6,621 nucleotides of DNA from an uncultured Clostridia bacterium (GCA_934613185.1 CAKTSO010000105.1:1-6621), one strand, 5' to 3'; shown: positions 1 to 5,449, counted from the first letter of the stretch. Numbers and translations are program-made. Notes: a model not told the origin generated them from the letters alone.

Positions 1-1200
1 CAGATACAGCGCCCAAATGAGCACGACGCTCGAAATCACAAGCGGGCGGTCGTTTCGATAGCGCCAATAGACGAACGCCGCAAGCGCCGCGGAAATCCCC
101 GTGCCGATCCACGTCCAGGTTCGGAACGTCAGGCCGAGGAAGACCTTATCAAGCGGGGCGTTGTTCAGCCCGAAAAACTGATAGAGATTCAGCGCGTTGA
201 GCGTGATATATGGATAGGACGTCATCGTCCCGAAGTATTTGGACAAAAGAACGTCCGACGCCTGCCCGATACACATCGGCACGCAGACCGCCGCGCACAG
301 CGCGACCGCCCCTGCGGCACCCAGAAGCGCGGGACGGATCGCCTCCCGTTTTTTTCGAATAAAATAGTGAACGGCGTAGACCGCCAGAATCGGTCCGAAC
401 AAAAGCGCCTGCGGCTTGACCAAAACAGCCGCAGCATACCAAAGACACCCTGCCGGGACGCGGTCGTCCTCCAATGCGAAATAGCAAAGCAGCAAAAACA
501 GCATCAAGACGGATTCGACCTGCCCCCACACGGCGCTGTCGAGCCACATGGCGGGCGAAAACAAAATCGCGCAGGCGGCAAACGCCGCGTTCATATGCCC
601 ATAGCGCGGATAAAACCGTCGATAGATCAAAACGGCGATCAGCACATCCGCCGCGATCGCGGGGAGTTTATAGAACATCGTGCTTCCCGCGGAACCAAGC
701 GGCAGATTCAAAAGTTCGCAGAACCACTGCGGAATCGCCAGAAGATACAGATATCCCGGCGGATAATCGCAAAAATAATCCTCCGCATAAAAGCCGACCG
801 GGCCGTTATGCACCATGCGCCAGCCCCAGGCTTTGAAGCACGACACGTCGCTTTCGTATCCCGTGACGCACAGGCTCAGCACCACACGCAGCACGAGCGC
901 CGCCAACACGAATACAAACAGCGGAACGTATTCGCGCTTATCCGTGCGTGGATCATTCACACCGAACCAGCGCGCCGTAAAGGCGCAAAGCGCGATCCAC
1001 AAAAGGCAGACGCCGCCGAACAAAAACGCAAACAGCTCCGACGACATTTTGACATAGCCGTCGTTCATTTGTGCATACTGCGAAGCCGTCGTGCCGCTGT
1101 AGCCGACGGCGGAAGCCGCAAAGTACATCACGCCGAGCAGAAGGAGCAGCAATATGACCGGCTGCACCGTTCGCTTTCGATTGTTCGCGCTGTTGTCCAT
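1..1200 (-). CDS. GT-C fold membrane glycosyltransferase, Gpi18-like mannosyltransferase type (partial, 3' end outside window)
   Basis: An uninterrupted frame of 400 codons runs from ATG at 1198-1200 off the left edge. The protein is polytopic: a short basic cytoplasmic start, membrane segments near residues 15-33, 56-76 and 92-111, and many more after residue 180. After the third segment comes GYESDVSCFKAWG (114-126), whose E116-x-D118 matches the acidic catalytic motif expected in the first large outer loop of GT-C enzymes. DYPPGYLYLL (145-154), DSAVWGQVES (221-230) and VKPQ (261-264) follow; these recur in the Gpi18-like mannosyltransferase group (COG5542). Such enzymes transfer a sugar from a lipid-phosphate donor on the outer membrane face; donor and acceptor cannot be read here. 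The SD GAGGAG (1210-1215, 9 nt from ATG) lies inside the end of yraN, so it is probably co-transcribed and translationally coupled. ArnT- or PMT-like activity is the alternative. The fold assignment is firm, the substrate is not. Confidence 0.85.
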   Translation of the reverse strand, partial: MDNSANNRKRTVQPVILLLLLLGVMYFAASAVGYSGTTASQYAQMNDGYVKMSSELFAFLFGGVCLLWIALCAFTARWFGVNDPRTDKREYVPLFVFVLAALVLRVVLSLCVTGYESDVSCFKAWGWRMVHNGPVGFYAEDYFCDYPPGYLYLLAIPQWFCELLNLPLGSAGSTMFYKLPAIAADVLIAVLIYRRFYPRYGHMNAAFAACAILFSPAMWLDSAVWGQVESVLMLFLLLCYFALEDDRVPAGCLWYAAAVLVKPQALLFGPILAVYAVHYFIRKKREAIRPALLGAAGAVALCAAVCVPMCIGQASDVLLSKYFGTMTSYPYITLNALNLYQFFGLNNAPLDKVFLGLTFRTWTWIGTGISAALAAFVYWRYRNDRPLVISSVVLIWALYL

Positions 1201-1203
1201 GGA

Positions 1204-1566
1204 TTAAAGCTCCTCACCGCAGCGAAACGCGTCTTTTAAATGCGTCACGCCGTTTTTTGTACATTCGATAACGTCAAATCGGATCTCGAGCGGCTCCAAC
1301 GCGTTTTGCTGTAAATAGGAAAGCGCCGCCATCGCGATCTTTTGCTGTTTTTTTCGATCGACGGCAAGCCGCGGCGCGCCGAAGCGGTCGCTCACGCGCG
1401 TCTTCACTTCGACGAACGCAAGCGTCCCGTCTTTTTCCGCGACGATGTCAATCTCCGCATACGGCGTGCGGTAATTGCGGCAAACAATGCAATATCCCGC
1501 GTTTTCCAAATATTCTGCCGCGCGCGTCTCGCCCCGCTCGCCGAGCTGTTTATTGTGTCCGCGCAT
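1204..1566 (-). CDS. yraN: YraN / UPF0102 family nuclease-fold protein
   Basis: This 120-residue protein has the usual UPF0102 length and motif order: an N-terminal helix with GERGETRAAEYL (9-20), NYR (31-33), then EID (38-40) and FVEVKTR (51-57). E38, D40, E53 and K55 form a PD-(D/E)XK-like acidic-lysine set, so the family is placed in the restriction-endonuclease-like superfamily. Its cellular role is not settled, although it often sits next to rnhB, as here. The family's usual GEID is AEID in this copy (A37); the acidic residues themselves are intact. The ATG at 1564-1566 directly abuts the rnhB stop at 1567-1569, with only a weak SD (GGGAAG) upstream, so translation probably depends on ribosomes finishing rnhB. 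Cytoplasmic; no signal peptide or membrane segment. Confidence 0.93.
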   Translation of the reverse strand: MRGHNKQLGERGETRAAEYLENAGYCIVCRNYRTPYAEIDIVAEKDGTLAFVEVKTRVSDRFGAPRLAVDRKKQQKIAMAALSYLQQNALEPLEIRFDVIECTKNGVTHLKDAFRCGEEL

Positions 1567-2190
1567 TTAAGCTTCCCGCAGAATATTCTTCAAAAAGCTT
1601 CTGCGGTGGATCGGACACGGCCCGTATTGCCGCAGCGCCGCGATATGCTCCGCCGTGCCGTACCCCTTGTTGCGGGCGAAGCCGTACTGCGGATAGATCT
1701 CGTCCATTTTTCGCATATATTCGTCGCGCGTCACCTTCGCAAGAATACTCGCCGCCGCGATGGAATAGCATTTTCCGTCGCCGCCGATGATCGGCACGCA
1801 GGCAAACGGCATTTTCCCCAGATCGACCGCGTCGACCAAAAGCGTGTCTGGCATGACGGCGCACGCCGCCTGCCGCATCGCCTCTTTCGTCGCGTTTAAA
1901 ATATTGATTTCGTCGATCCGCTCTGGGCCGACCGACACGATCTCGTATCGAAGCGCCGTTTTTCTGATATTTTCCGCGGCGATCCCCCGCCGCCGCTGCG
2001 TCACGTGCTTGGAATCGTTGACGTATTCCACAAGCGGCTCCTGCGGCATGACGACGCAGGCGACCGTCACAGGCCCCGCAAGCGGGCCGCGGCCGACCTC
2101 GTCGATCCCCGCCACGACGGCATGATTGCCGCGCCAAAGTTCCTCGGCGCGAAGAAGCGCCGAAAGGCGATCCAATTCTCTTTGCGTCAT
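1567..2190 (-). CDS. rnhB: Ribonuclease HII
   Basis: The 207-residue protein carries the complete RNase HII signature: GIDEVGRGPLAGPV (28-41) with catalytic D30 and E31, LLVDAVDL (117-124) with D120, and GGD (136-138) with D138 just before the SIAAASILAKVTRD segment (143-156). GYG (176-178) and HRRSF (195-199) follow near the C-terminus. Together these supply the metal-binding DEDD set. The enzyme cuts RNA in RNA-DNA hybrids and 5' of single ribonucleotides embedded in DNA. It is shorter than B. subtilis RNase HII because the N-terminal extension is reduced to about 25 residues. The residue before G137-D138 is G rather than the common K. The ATG directly abuts the rbgA stop, and a full GGAGG at 2199-2203 (8 nt spacing) lies in the last codons of rbgA, which argues for coupled translation. 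Confidence 0.97.
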   Translation of the reverse strand: MTQRELDRLSALLRAEELWRGNHAVVAGIDEVGRGPLAGPVTVACVVMPQEPLVEYVNDSKHVTQRRRGIAAENIRKTALRYEIVSVGPERIDEINILNATKEAMRQAACAVMPDTLLVDAVDLGKMPFACVPIIGGDGKCYSIAAASILAKVTRDEYMRKMDEIYPQYGFARNKGYGTAEHIAALRQYGPCPIHRRSFLKNILREA

Positions 2191-3042
2191 TTAAGCTTCC
2201 TCCGACGGCATCTCCAGCGTGATCTTTCCGATTTTTCCGCCGCGAAATTCGTCCAAAACCGTACGGACGCCGCGCTGCAAATCGATCACGCCGCCTTTTT
2301 GAATGAATCCGCGGGCGCGGCAGATCACCTCCAGCGTCTGTTCCGGATCGTCGGGGAGTGCTTCCAATTTATAGCGCGCGGCAAGTTTCTGCGGCGCGAT
2401 TTCTGAAAGTTTTTGCAGCAAAAGCGTGCAGAGCTTTTCCGAATCGATGATCTCGTCGCGAATGCTGCCGCAAAAGGCGAGATGCAGTCCCGTCTGTTCG
2501 TCGTCGAACTTCGGCCAGAGCATGCCGGGCGTGTCCATCAGTTCCAGATACGGCCCGATGCGGATCCACTGCCGTCCACGCGTCACGCCGGGGCGATCCT
2601 CCGCCTTGGCAGCCGCCTGACCCGCGACCATATTGATGAACGTCGACTTGCCGACGTTCGGAATGCCGACGACCATGACGCGGACGATCTTGCGCACGCC
2701 GCGCGCGTTCATCGCCGCAACGCGCTTTTTCGCCGCGCGCTCGATGGCCTGCATAACAAGCTTCTTTTCGCCCTTTTTGACGCTCGTCACCGCGATGGTC
2801 TCGATGCCTTGAGCGTTGTAATACGCCCGCCACTTCGCCGTCGCCGCGGGGTCGGCCAGATCCGCTTTGTTCAGGATCACGATGCGTTGTTTTCCGCGCA
2901 TCATCTCCGACACGTCGGGATTCCAGCTTGCGCGCGGGATCCGCGCGTCAAGAAGCGTCACAACGACGTCCGCAAGCTTCAAATTATCGCTCAGCATGCG
3001 TTTCGCCTTTGTCATATGCCCGGGATACCACTGGATCTGCAC
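2191..3042 (-). CDS. rbgA: Ribosome biogenesis GTPase RbgA (YlqF)
   Basis: This 283-residue circularly permuted GTPase has its motifs in the order G4-G5-G1-G2-G3: NKAD (58-61), a G5-like TSVKKG (86-91), P-loop GIPNVGKST (126-134), the G2 threonine in PGVTRG (T154) and DTPG (170-173). The opening QWYPGHMTKA (4-13) is the family's N-terminal signature, and a helical C-terminal domain follows residue 180. In B. subtilis RbgA acts late in 50S assembly and is needed for proper L16 incorporation; the same role is inferred here. The start is GTG (3040-3042), chosen because the QWYPGHM segment must begin the protein and GAGGT (3052-3056) sits 9 nt upstream. The gene leads a unit with its own promoter just downstream of the rplS terminator. 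B. subtilis shows the same rplS-rbgA-rnhB order. No lepB lies between rplS and rbgA. Confidence 0.97.
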   Translation of the reverse strand: MQIQWYPGHMTKAKRMLSDNLKLADVVVTLLDARIPRASWNPDVSEMMRGKQRIVILNKADLADPAATAKWRAYYNAQGIETIAVTSVKKGEKKLVMQAIERAAKKRVAAMNARGVRKIVRVMVVGIPNVGKSTFINMVAGQAAAKAEDRPGVTRGRQWIRIGPYLELMDTPGMLWPKFDDEQTGLHLAFCGSIRDEIIDSEKLCTLLLQKLSEIAPQKLAARYKLEALPDDPEQTLEVICRARGFIQKGGVIDLQRGVRTVLDEFRGGKIGKITLEMPSEEA

Positions 3043-3051
3043 TTGGAAGTT

Positions 3052-3056
3052 ACCTC
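3052..3056 (-). promoter_or_regulatory. Ribosome binding site of rbgA
   Basis: GAGGT, 9 nt before the GTG at 3040-3042. It supports the non-ATG start that places QWYPGHM at the N-terminus. Confidence 0.75.
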
Positions 3057-3076
3057 GTCTTTTTTATTCGGATTTT

Positions 3077-3105
3077 ATTATAATGCATTTGACGGAAGAT
3101 TTCAA
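3077..3105 (-). promoter_or_regulatory. Sigma-A type promoter of the rbgA-rnhB-yraN-glycosyltransferase unit
   Basis: Minus-strand -35 TTGAAA (3100-3105), a 17-nt spacer and a perfect -10 TATAAT (3077-3082). Transcription would start near 3070 and give a leader of roughly 28 nt with the SD correctly placed. The site lies between the rplS terminator and rbgA, where a new promoter is expected. A TTGACG/CGTCAA inverted repeat brackets the -35 box. No transcript data are available; the call rests on hexamers, spacing and position. Confidence 0.8.
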
Positions 3106-3116
3106 AAATTCGTCAA
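3089..3116. repeat. Inverted repeat bracketing the rbgA -35 box
   Basis: Plus-strand TTGACG (3089-3094) and CGTCAA (3111-3116) are perfect 6-bp inverted arms separated by 16 bases, with the -35 hexamer at 3100-3105 between them. The geometry would fit a dimeric repressor site, but 6-bp arms in a short A+T-rich region can arise by chance. No regulator is identified. Confidence 0.35.
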
Positions 3117-3140
3117 CATAACCTGTTTTTTGACAAAAAC

Positions 3141-3173
3141 AAAAAACGAATCGCACAAAGCGATCCGTTTTTT
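3141..3173 (-). terminator. Intrinsic terminator after rplS
   Basis: Read on the minus strand, CGGATCGC, a 5-nt loop (TTTGT) and GCGATTCG form an 8-bp stem with one G-U pair. The stem is flanked by six A upstream and six T downstream, followed by a further T-rich stretch. It begins about 18 nt after the rplS stop. The G-U pair becomes an A-C mismatch on the plus strand, so the hairpin suits minus-strand transcripts, although the A/T flanks could also let it work in reverse. Confidence 0.9.
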
Positions 3174-3191
3174 GCGGTAAAAGCAATGCTT

Positions 3192-3539
3192 TTAGCGGCG
3201 CACTTCCTTAAGACGCGCGGCCTTGCCGACGCGGTCGCGGAGGAAGTACAGCTTCGCACGGCGAACCTTGCTGCCGCGCACGACCGTGATGTCGCCGATA
3301 CGGGGAGAATGCACGGGGAACGTGCGCTCCACGCCGATGCCGTAGGAAACGCGGCGAACGGTGAAGGTCTCCTGGAGGCCGCCGTGCTTTTTGCCGATCA
3401 CGACGCCTTCAAAGGCCTGCAGACGTTCACGCGTGCCTTCAACAACGCGGTAGTTGACGCGGACGGTGTCGCCCACACGGATCTCGGGCAGGTCGGAACG
3501 GAGCTGTTCCGATTCGATTGCGCGAATGATGTCGTTCAT
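3192..3539 (-). CDS. rplS: 50S ribosomal protein L19
   Basis: The 115-residue protein has the usual bacterial L19 length and sequence: an N-terminal helix (MNDIIRAIESEQL), a GDTVRVNYRVVEG barrel strand (24-36), RLQAFEGVVI (40-49), VRRVSYGIGVERTFPVHSP (62-80) and the basic C-terminal segment RRAKLYFLRDR (98-108). L19 lies at the 30S-50S interface of the large subunit. The ATG at 3537-3539 is preferred over an in-frame ATG at 3558-3560 because AAGGAG (3551-3556) lies between them and the protein family begins at this point. The gene follows trmD, the conserved order across bacteria. A promoter directly upstream and a terminator directly downstream suggest it can be made as a single-gene transcript, which fits a ribosomal protein needed in larger amounts than TrmD or RimM. 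Confidence 0.98.
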   Translation of the reverse strand: MNDIIRAIESEQLRSDLPEIRVGDTVRVNYRVVEGTRERLQAFEGVVIGKKHGGLQETFTVRRVSYGIGVERTFPVHSPRIGDITVVRGSKVRRAKLYFLRDRVGKAARLKEVRR

Positions 3540-3614
3540 TTTAGATTGCTCTCCTTCCATCTTAGACGTTCATACACAGCTTCTGCCGCCAGCGGACCGT
3601 CCGACAATTTACAC
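3540..3614 (-). promoter_or_regulatory. rplS 5' leader, possible L19-type autoregulatory leader
   Basis: If transcription starts near G3614, rplS has a leader of about 75 nt ending in the SD AAGGAG (3551-3556). Within it GGACG (3598-3602) can pair with CGTCT (3564-3568), five pairs including one G-U, enclosing a G/C-rich stretch with small local stems. L19 leader RNAs are known upstream of rplS in Bacillota, so position and size fit, but I cannot confirm the consensus by eye. Confidence 0.25.
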
Positions 3615-3621
3615 AAAAGGT

Positions 3622-3650
3622 ATTATACCACGGGAAAAACCGCATCGCAA
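3622..3650 (-). promoter_or_regulatory. Extended -10 promoter of rplS
   Basis: Minus-strand -35 TTGCGA (3645-3650), a 17-nt spacer and a perfect -10 TATAAT (3622-3627) preceded by TGG, which gives the extended -10 form TGn-TATAAT. It lies in the trmD-rplS gap and predicts a start near 3614. Together with the terminator at 3141-3173 it defines a probable rplS-only transcript, besides any read-through from the upstream genes. Confidence 0.85.
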
Positions 3651-3651
3651 G

Positions 3652-3670
3652 GGAAAACGTCTCGTTTTCC
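3652..3670 (-). repeat. Perfect inverted repeat (hairpin) after trmD
   Basis: On the minus strand GGAAAACG, AGA and CGTTTTCC form an 8-bp perfect stem with a 3-nt loop, two bases after the trmD stop and one base before the rplS -35 box. No T-run follows directly, so it is a poor classical terminator. It could protect the trmD mRNA 3' end, slow read-through, or serve as a DNA operator for the rplS promoter. Confidence 0.55.
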
Positions 3671-3672
3671 GC

Positions 3673-4407
3673 TCACTTCGCGGCATTTTTCTTCCAGGTC
3701 TCGATCAATCGACGTTCTTTTTCGCTAAGCGGCGCCGAATCCAGAAGATCGGGCCGCACGGCGAACGTCTTTTCCAGCATTTTTTTCCGCCGCCATTGTA
3801 AAATATTGGCGTGATGCCCACTCAAAAGCACGTCGGGCACGCAAAGCCCTTCATACTCGGCGGGACGGGTATACTGCGGATATTCAAGAAGCCCTTCCGC
3901 AAAGGACTCCTCGTCGGCGCCCATCTCGTTTCCGAGAACGCCGTCGATCTGGCGGCTGACCGCGTCGATCAACACCATCGCGGGAAGTTCTCCGCCGGTC
4001 AGAACATAGTCGCCGATCGAGATCTCCTCGTCGATCAGCGTATCGATCACGCGCTGATCCACGCCCTCGTAATGTCCGCACAAAAGCACGAGATTCTCGC
4101 ACCCGGCAAGACTTCGCACCTTCGCATCGTCCAACGGCCTCCCCTGTGGGGATAGATAGATGCGCCGCGCGCGATGCTCGGGATCGACGGCGCGCATCGC
4201 GTCGAAGATCGGCTGCGGCATCATGACGAGCCCCGTTCCCCCGCCGAAGGCGTAATCGTCCACGCGATGGTGCTTATTGGCCGCCCACGCGCGGATATCA
4301 TGCGTTTCGACGCTTAAAAGGCCGTTGTCGATGGCGCGCCCCAAAATGCTTGCGGACAATACCCCGCCGAACATCTCGGGGAAAAGCGTCAGCACGTCAA
4401 TATGCAC
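3673..4407 (-). CDS. trmD: tRNA (guanine-N1)-methyltransferase TrmD
   Basis: This 244-residue SPOUT-class enzyme methylates N1 of G37, next to the tRNA anticodon, using S-adenosylmethionine and so prevents +1 frameshifting. Visible motifs are DVLTLFPEMF (4-13), FGGGTGLVM (54-62), and the trefoil-knot elements LSPQGRPL (85-92), LLCGHYEGVDQR (108-119) and SIGDYVLTGGELPAM (130-144). VSR (150-152) and SFAEGLLEYPQYTRP (168-182) follow. R152 corresponds to E. coli R154. The position of E. coli D169, a proposed catalytic base, is E167 here. The start is GTG (4405-4407), preceded by GAGGTGG (4414-4420) at 6 nt; the family begins at this point. The gene overlaps the end of rimM by 11 nt, which implies translational coupling. 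Confidence 0.98.
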   Translation of the reverse strand: MHIDVLTLFPEMFGGVLSASILGRAIDNGLLSVETHDIRAWAANKHHRVDDYAFGGGTGLVMMPQPIFDAMRAVDPEHRARRIYLSPQGRPLDDAKVRSLAGCENLVLLCGHYEGVDQRVIDTLIDEEISIGDYVLTGGELPAMVLIDAVSRQIDGVLGNEMGADEESFAEGLLEYPQYTRPAEYEGLCVPDVLLSGHHANILQWRRKKMLEKTFAVRPDLLDSAPLSEKERRLIETWKKNAAK

Positions 4408-4939
4408 CCTGATCCACCTCTAAAAGCGCACTTTCGTCGATTTGAACCACGCCCGCCTCCACGTCGACGCGCAAAAGCACACGCTTGAGCGCGGGAAGCA
4501 TCCACTGGCGCTTGCCGTCCTCGATGACGTAGACGTCGTTCGCGCCCGTCTGGATCACATCCTTGAGCGTCCCGACGACGTTTTTCGCGCGGTCGATCAC
4601 GCGGCAGCCGATCAGATCGACGATAAAATAACGCCCGGGCGGCAGCTGCGCCGCGTGTGCGCGATCGACGTAAAGGATCTGATCTCGCATCGTCTCGGCG
4701 ATGTTGCGATCCGTGACGCCCGCAAGGCGCGCATAGACGAACCCGTTATGCACGCGAACAAGGCGAAAGGCGCATTTGACGTAAGCGCCGTCCCGATAAA
4801 GATAGACGGACTTCAAAGCGTCAAATCGCGCTTCATCGTCCGTCAGCGGTTTACATTTTAATTCACCCGTGATCCCCTGCGGTTTTAAGACCTGCGCCAC
4901 CGCAAGATAGGGAGCCAGGCGGCCGTGATCCTCTTGCAT
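4397..4939 (-). CDS. rimM: Ribosome maturation factor RimM
   Basis: About 180 residues with the two RimM domains. The N-terminal RimM barrel carries YLAVAQVLKPQGITGELKC, with Q where KPHG is usual. The C-terminal PRC-barrel carries YFIVDLIGCRV, QTGANDVYVIEDG and a MLPA segment followed by VDVEAGVVQID. RimM binds S19 and helps mature the head of the 30S subunit; loss is known to slow growth. Two starts are possible: ATG at 4937-4939, overlapping the khpA stop by one base (TGATG), or GTG at 4940-4942, overlapping it by four (GTGA). I prefer ATG because the GTG would only add one Met, and no strong SD decides between them. Tight overlaps with khpA upstream and trmD downstream show a coupled unit, as in the classic rpsP-rimM-trmD-rplS operon. 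Confidence 0.96.
   Translation of the reverse strand: MQEDHGRLAPYLAVAQVLKPQGITGELKCKPLTDDEARFDALKSVYLYRDGAYVKCAFRLVRVHNGFVYARLAGVTDRNIAETMRDQILYVDRAHAAQLPPGRYFIVDLIGCRVIDRAKNVVGTLKDVIQTGANDVYVIEDGKRQWMLPALKRVLLRVDVEAGVVQIDESALLEVDQGAY
4414..4420 (-). promoter_or_regulatory. Ribosome binding site of trmD inside rimM
   Basis: GAGGTGG lies in the last codons of rimM, 6 nt before the trmD GTG. It fixes that start and places initiation within the upstream reading frame. Confidence 0.75.
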
Positions 4940-5166
4940 CACAGGATCTCGACCATGACGCGCTTGCTTTCGCGGGCGGTGGCCGCCTTGACGACCGTGC
5001 GGATCGCCTTGGCGATGCGGCCCTGCTTGCCGATCACGCGGCCCATGTCCGTCTCGGCGACACGCAGTTCCAGAACGATATTGCGCTCGTTCTCAACGCG
5101 CGTGACGCTGACCTGATCGGGCTGTTCCACAAGAGACTGCGCGAGGTATTTCAAAAGTTCTTCCAT
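4939..5166 (-). CDS. khpA: KH-domain RNA-binding protein KhpA (YlqC)
   Basis: A 75-residue single KH domain: a helical start MEELLKYLAQSLV, strand segment NIVLELRV (29-36), the RNA-binding loop GKQG (46-49) inside GRVIGKQGRIAKAIRTVVKAA, and the final strand KRVMVEIL. Members of this family bind RNA, and in several Bacillota KhpA pairs with KhpB (Jag/EloR) and affects cell elongation and post-transcriptional regulation. The start at ATG 5164-5166 is preferred over longer in-frame starts that overlap rpsP, because the family begins MEELL and AAGGG (5175-5179) lies 8 nt upstream. It sits 35 nt after rpsP and overlaps rimM. A placement between rpsP and rimM is usual for Bacillota; ylqD, which follows it in B. 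subtilis, is absent. Confidence 0.96.
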   Translation of the reverse strand: MEELLKYLAQSLVEQPDQVSVTRVENERNIVLELRVAETDMGRVIGKQGRIAKAIRTVVKAATARESKRVMVEIL

Positions 5167-5174
5167 TGCAATAA

Positions 5175-5179
5175 CCCTT
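5175..5179 (-). promoter_or_regulatory. Ribosome binding site of khpA
   Basis: AAGGG, 8 nt before the ATG at 5164-5166. It supports the 75-residue form over a 109-residue reading that would overlap rpsP. Confidence 0.65.
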
Positions 5180-5184
5180 GGCGC

Positions 5185-5205
5185 ATAATCCGAAAGACGG
5201 ATTAT
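5185..5205 (-). repeat. Perfect intercistronic hairpin at the rpsP stop codon
   Basis: On the minus strand ATAATCCG, loop TCTTT and CGGATTAT form an 8-bp perfect stem. Its 5' arm contains the rpsP stop codon TAA (5202-5204). No T-run follows, so it does not look like a normal terminator. It separates the abundant ribosomal protein gene from the lower-demand genes khpA, rimM and trmD, where it could stabilise the upstream message, set a processing point or reduce coupling. Confidence 0.6.
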
Positions 5206-5441
5206 TCGGCGGCTTTCTTCAGAAGGCCGCGGACGGTGTCGGAAGGCTGCGCGCCCTTTTTGATCCACTCGTCGGCCTTGGCAAGATCAACCTTCAGCTC
5301 AACGGGTTCGGAAATGGGGTTGTAGTAGCCGATCTCCTCGATGAAGCGGCCGTCGCGCGGGCAGCGGGAATCCGCGACCACGATACGGTAAACGGGAGCT
5401 TTCTTCGCGCCGACGCGCTTGAGACGAATGCGTACTGCCAT
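5202..5441 (-). CDS. rpsP: 30S ribosomal protein S16
   Basis: The 79-residue protein matches bacterial S16 throughout: the opening MAVRIRLKRVG with KKAPVYRIVVADSR (13-26), PRDGRFIEEIGYYNP (28-42), and a helical C-terminus with WIKKGAQPSDTVRGLLKKA. S16 binds 16S rRNA in the body of the small subunit and supports its assembly. The start at ATG 5439-5441 is fixed by the family N-terminus and a strong GGAGG at 5450-5454, 8 nt upstream; in-frame TTG upstream of it overlaps the SD and is rejected. The gene follows ffh after 69 nt containing a possible hairpin but no convincing promoter, so it is probably co-transcribed with ffh. Confidence 0.98.
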   Translation of the reverse strand: MAVRIRLKRVGAKKAPVYRIVVADSRCPRDGRFIEEIGYYNPISEPVELKVDLAKADEWIKKGAQPSDTVRGLLKKAAE

Positions 5442-5449
5442 GATTGTTT

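Noticed and set aside
149..547. Minus-strand frame of 132 codons
   Set aside because: It overlaps the glycosyltransferase on the same strand in another frame, is Arg/Gly-rich with no recognisable motif, and is a frame shadow.
367..1239. Long plus-strand open frame of 290 codons opposite the glycosyltransferase
   Set aside because: It is low in hydrophobic residues, rich in H/R/Q/K, and matches no family I know. The opposite strand carries a continuous membrane protein with clear GT-C motifs. Long antisense frames are common in G+C-rich genes.
3077..3084. TATAAT on the plus strand within the palindromic ATTATAAT
   Set aside because: No plus-strand gene follows, and the minus-strand reading has a well-spaced -35 and a gene in the right place.
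2413..3180. Plus-strand open frame of 255 codons opposite rbgA
   Set aside because: It is antisense to a complete RbgA with all GTPase motifs and runs through the promoter and terminator region, where coding is unlikely.
4939..5268. Longer 109-residue form of KhpA beginning inside rpsP
   Set aside because: Its first 34 residues are a frame shadow of the rpsP end and intercistronic hairpin. The family starts at MEELL, which has its own SD.
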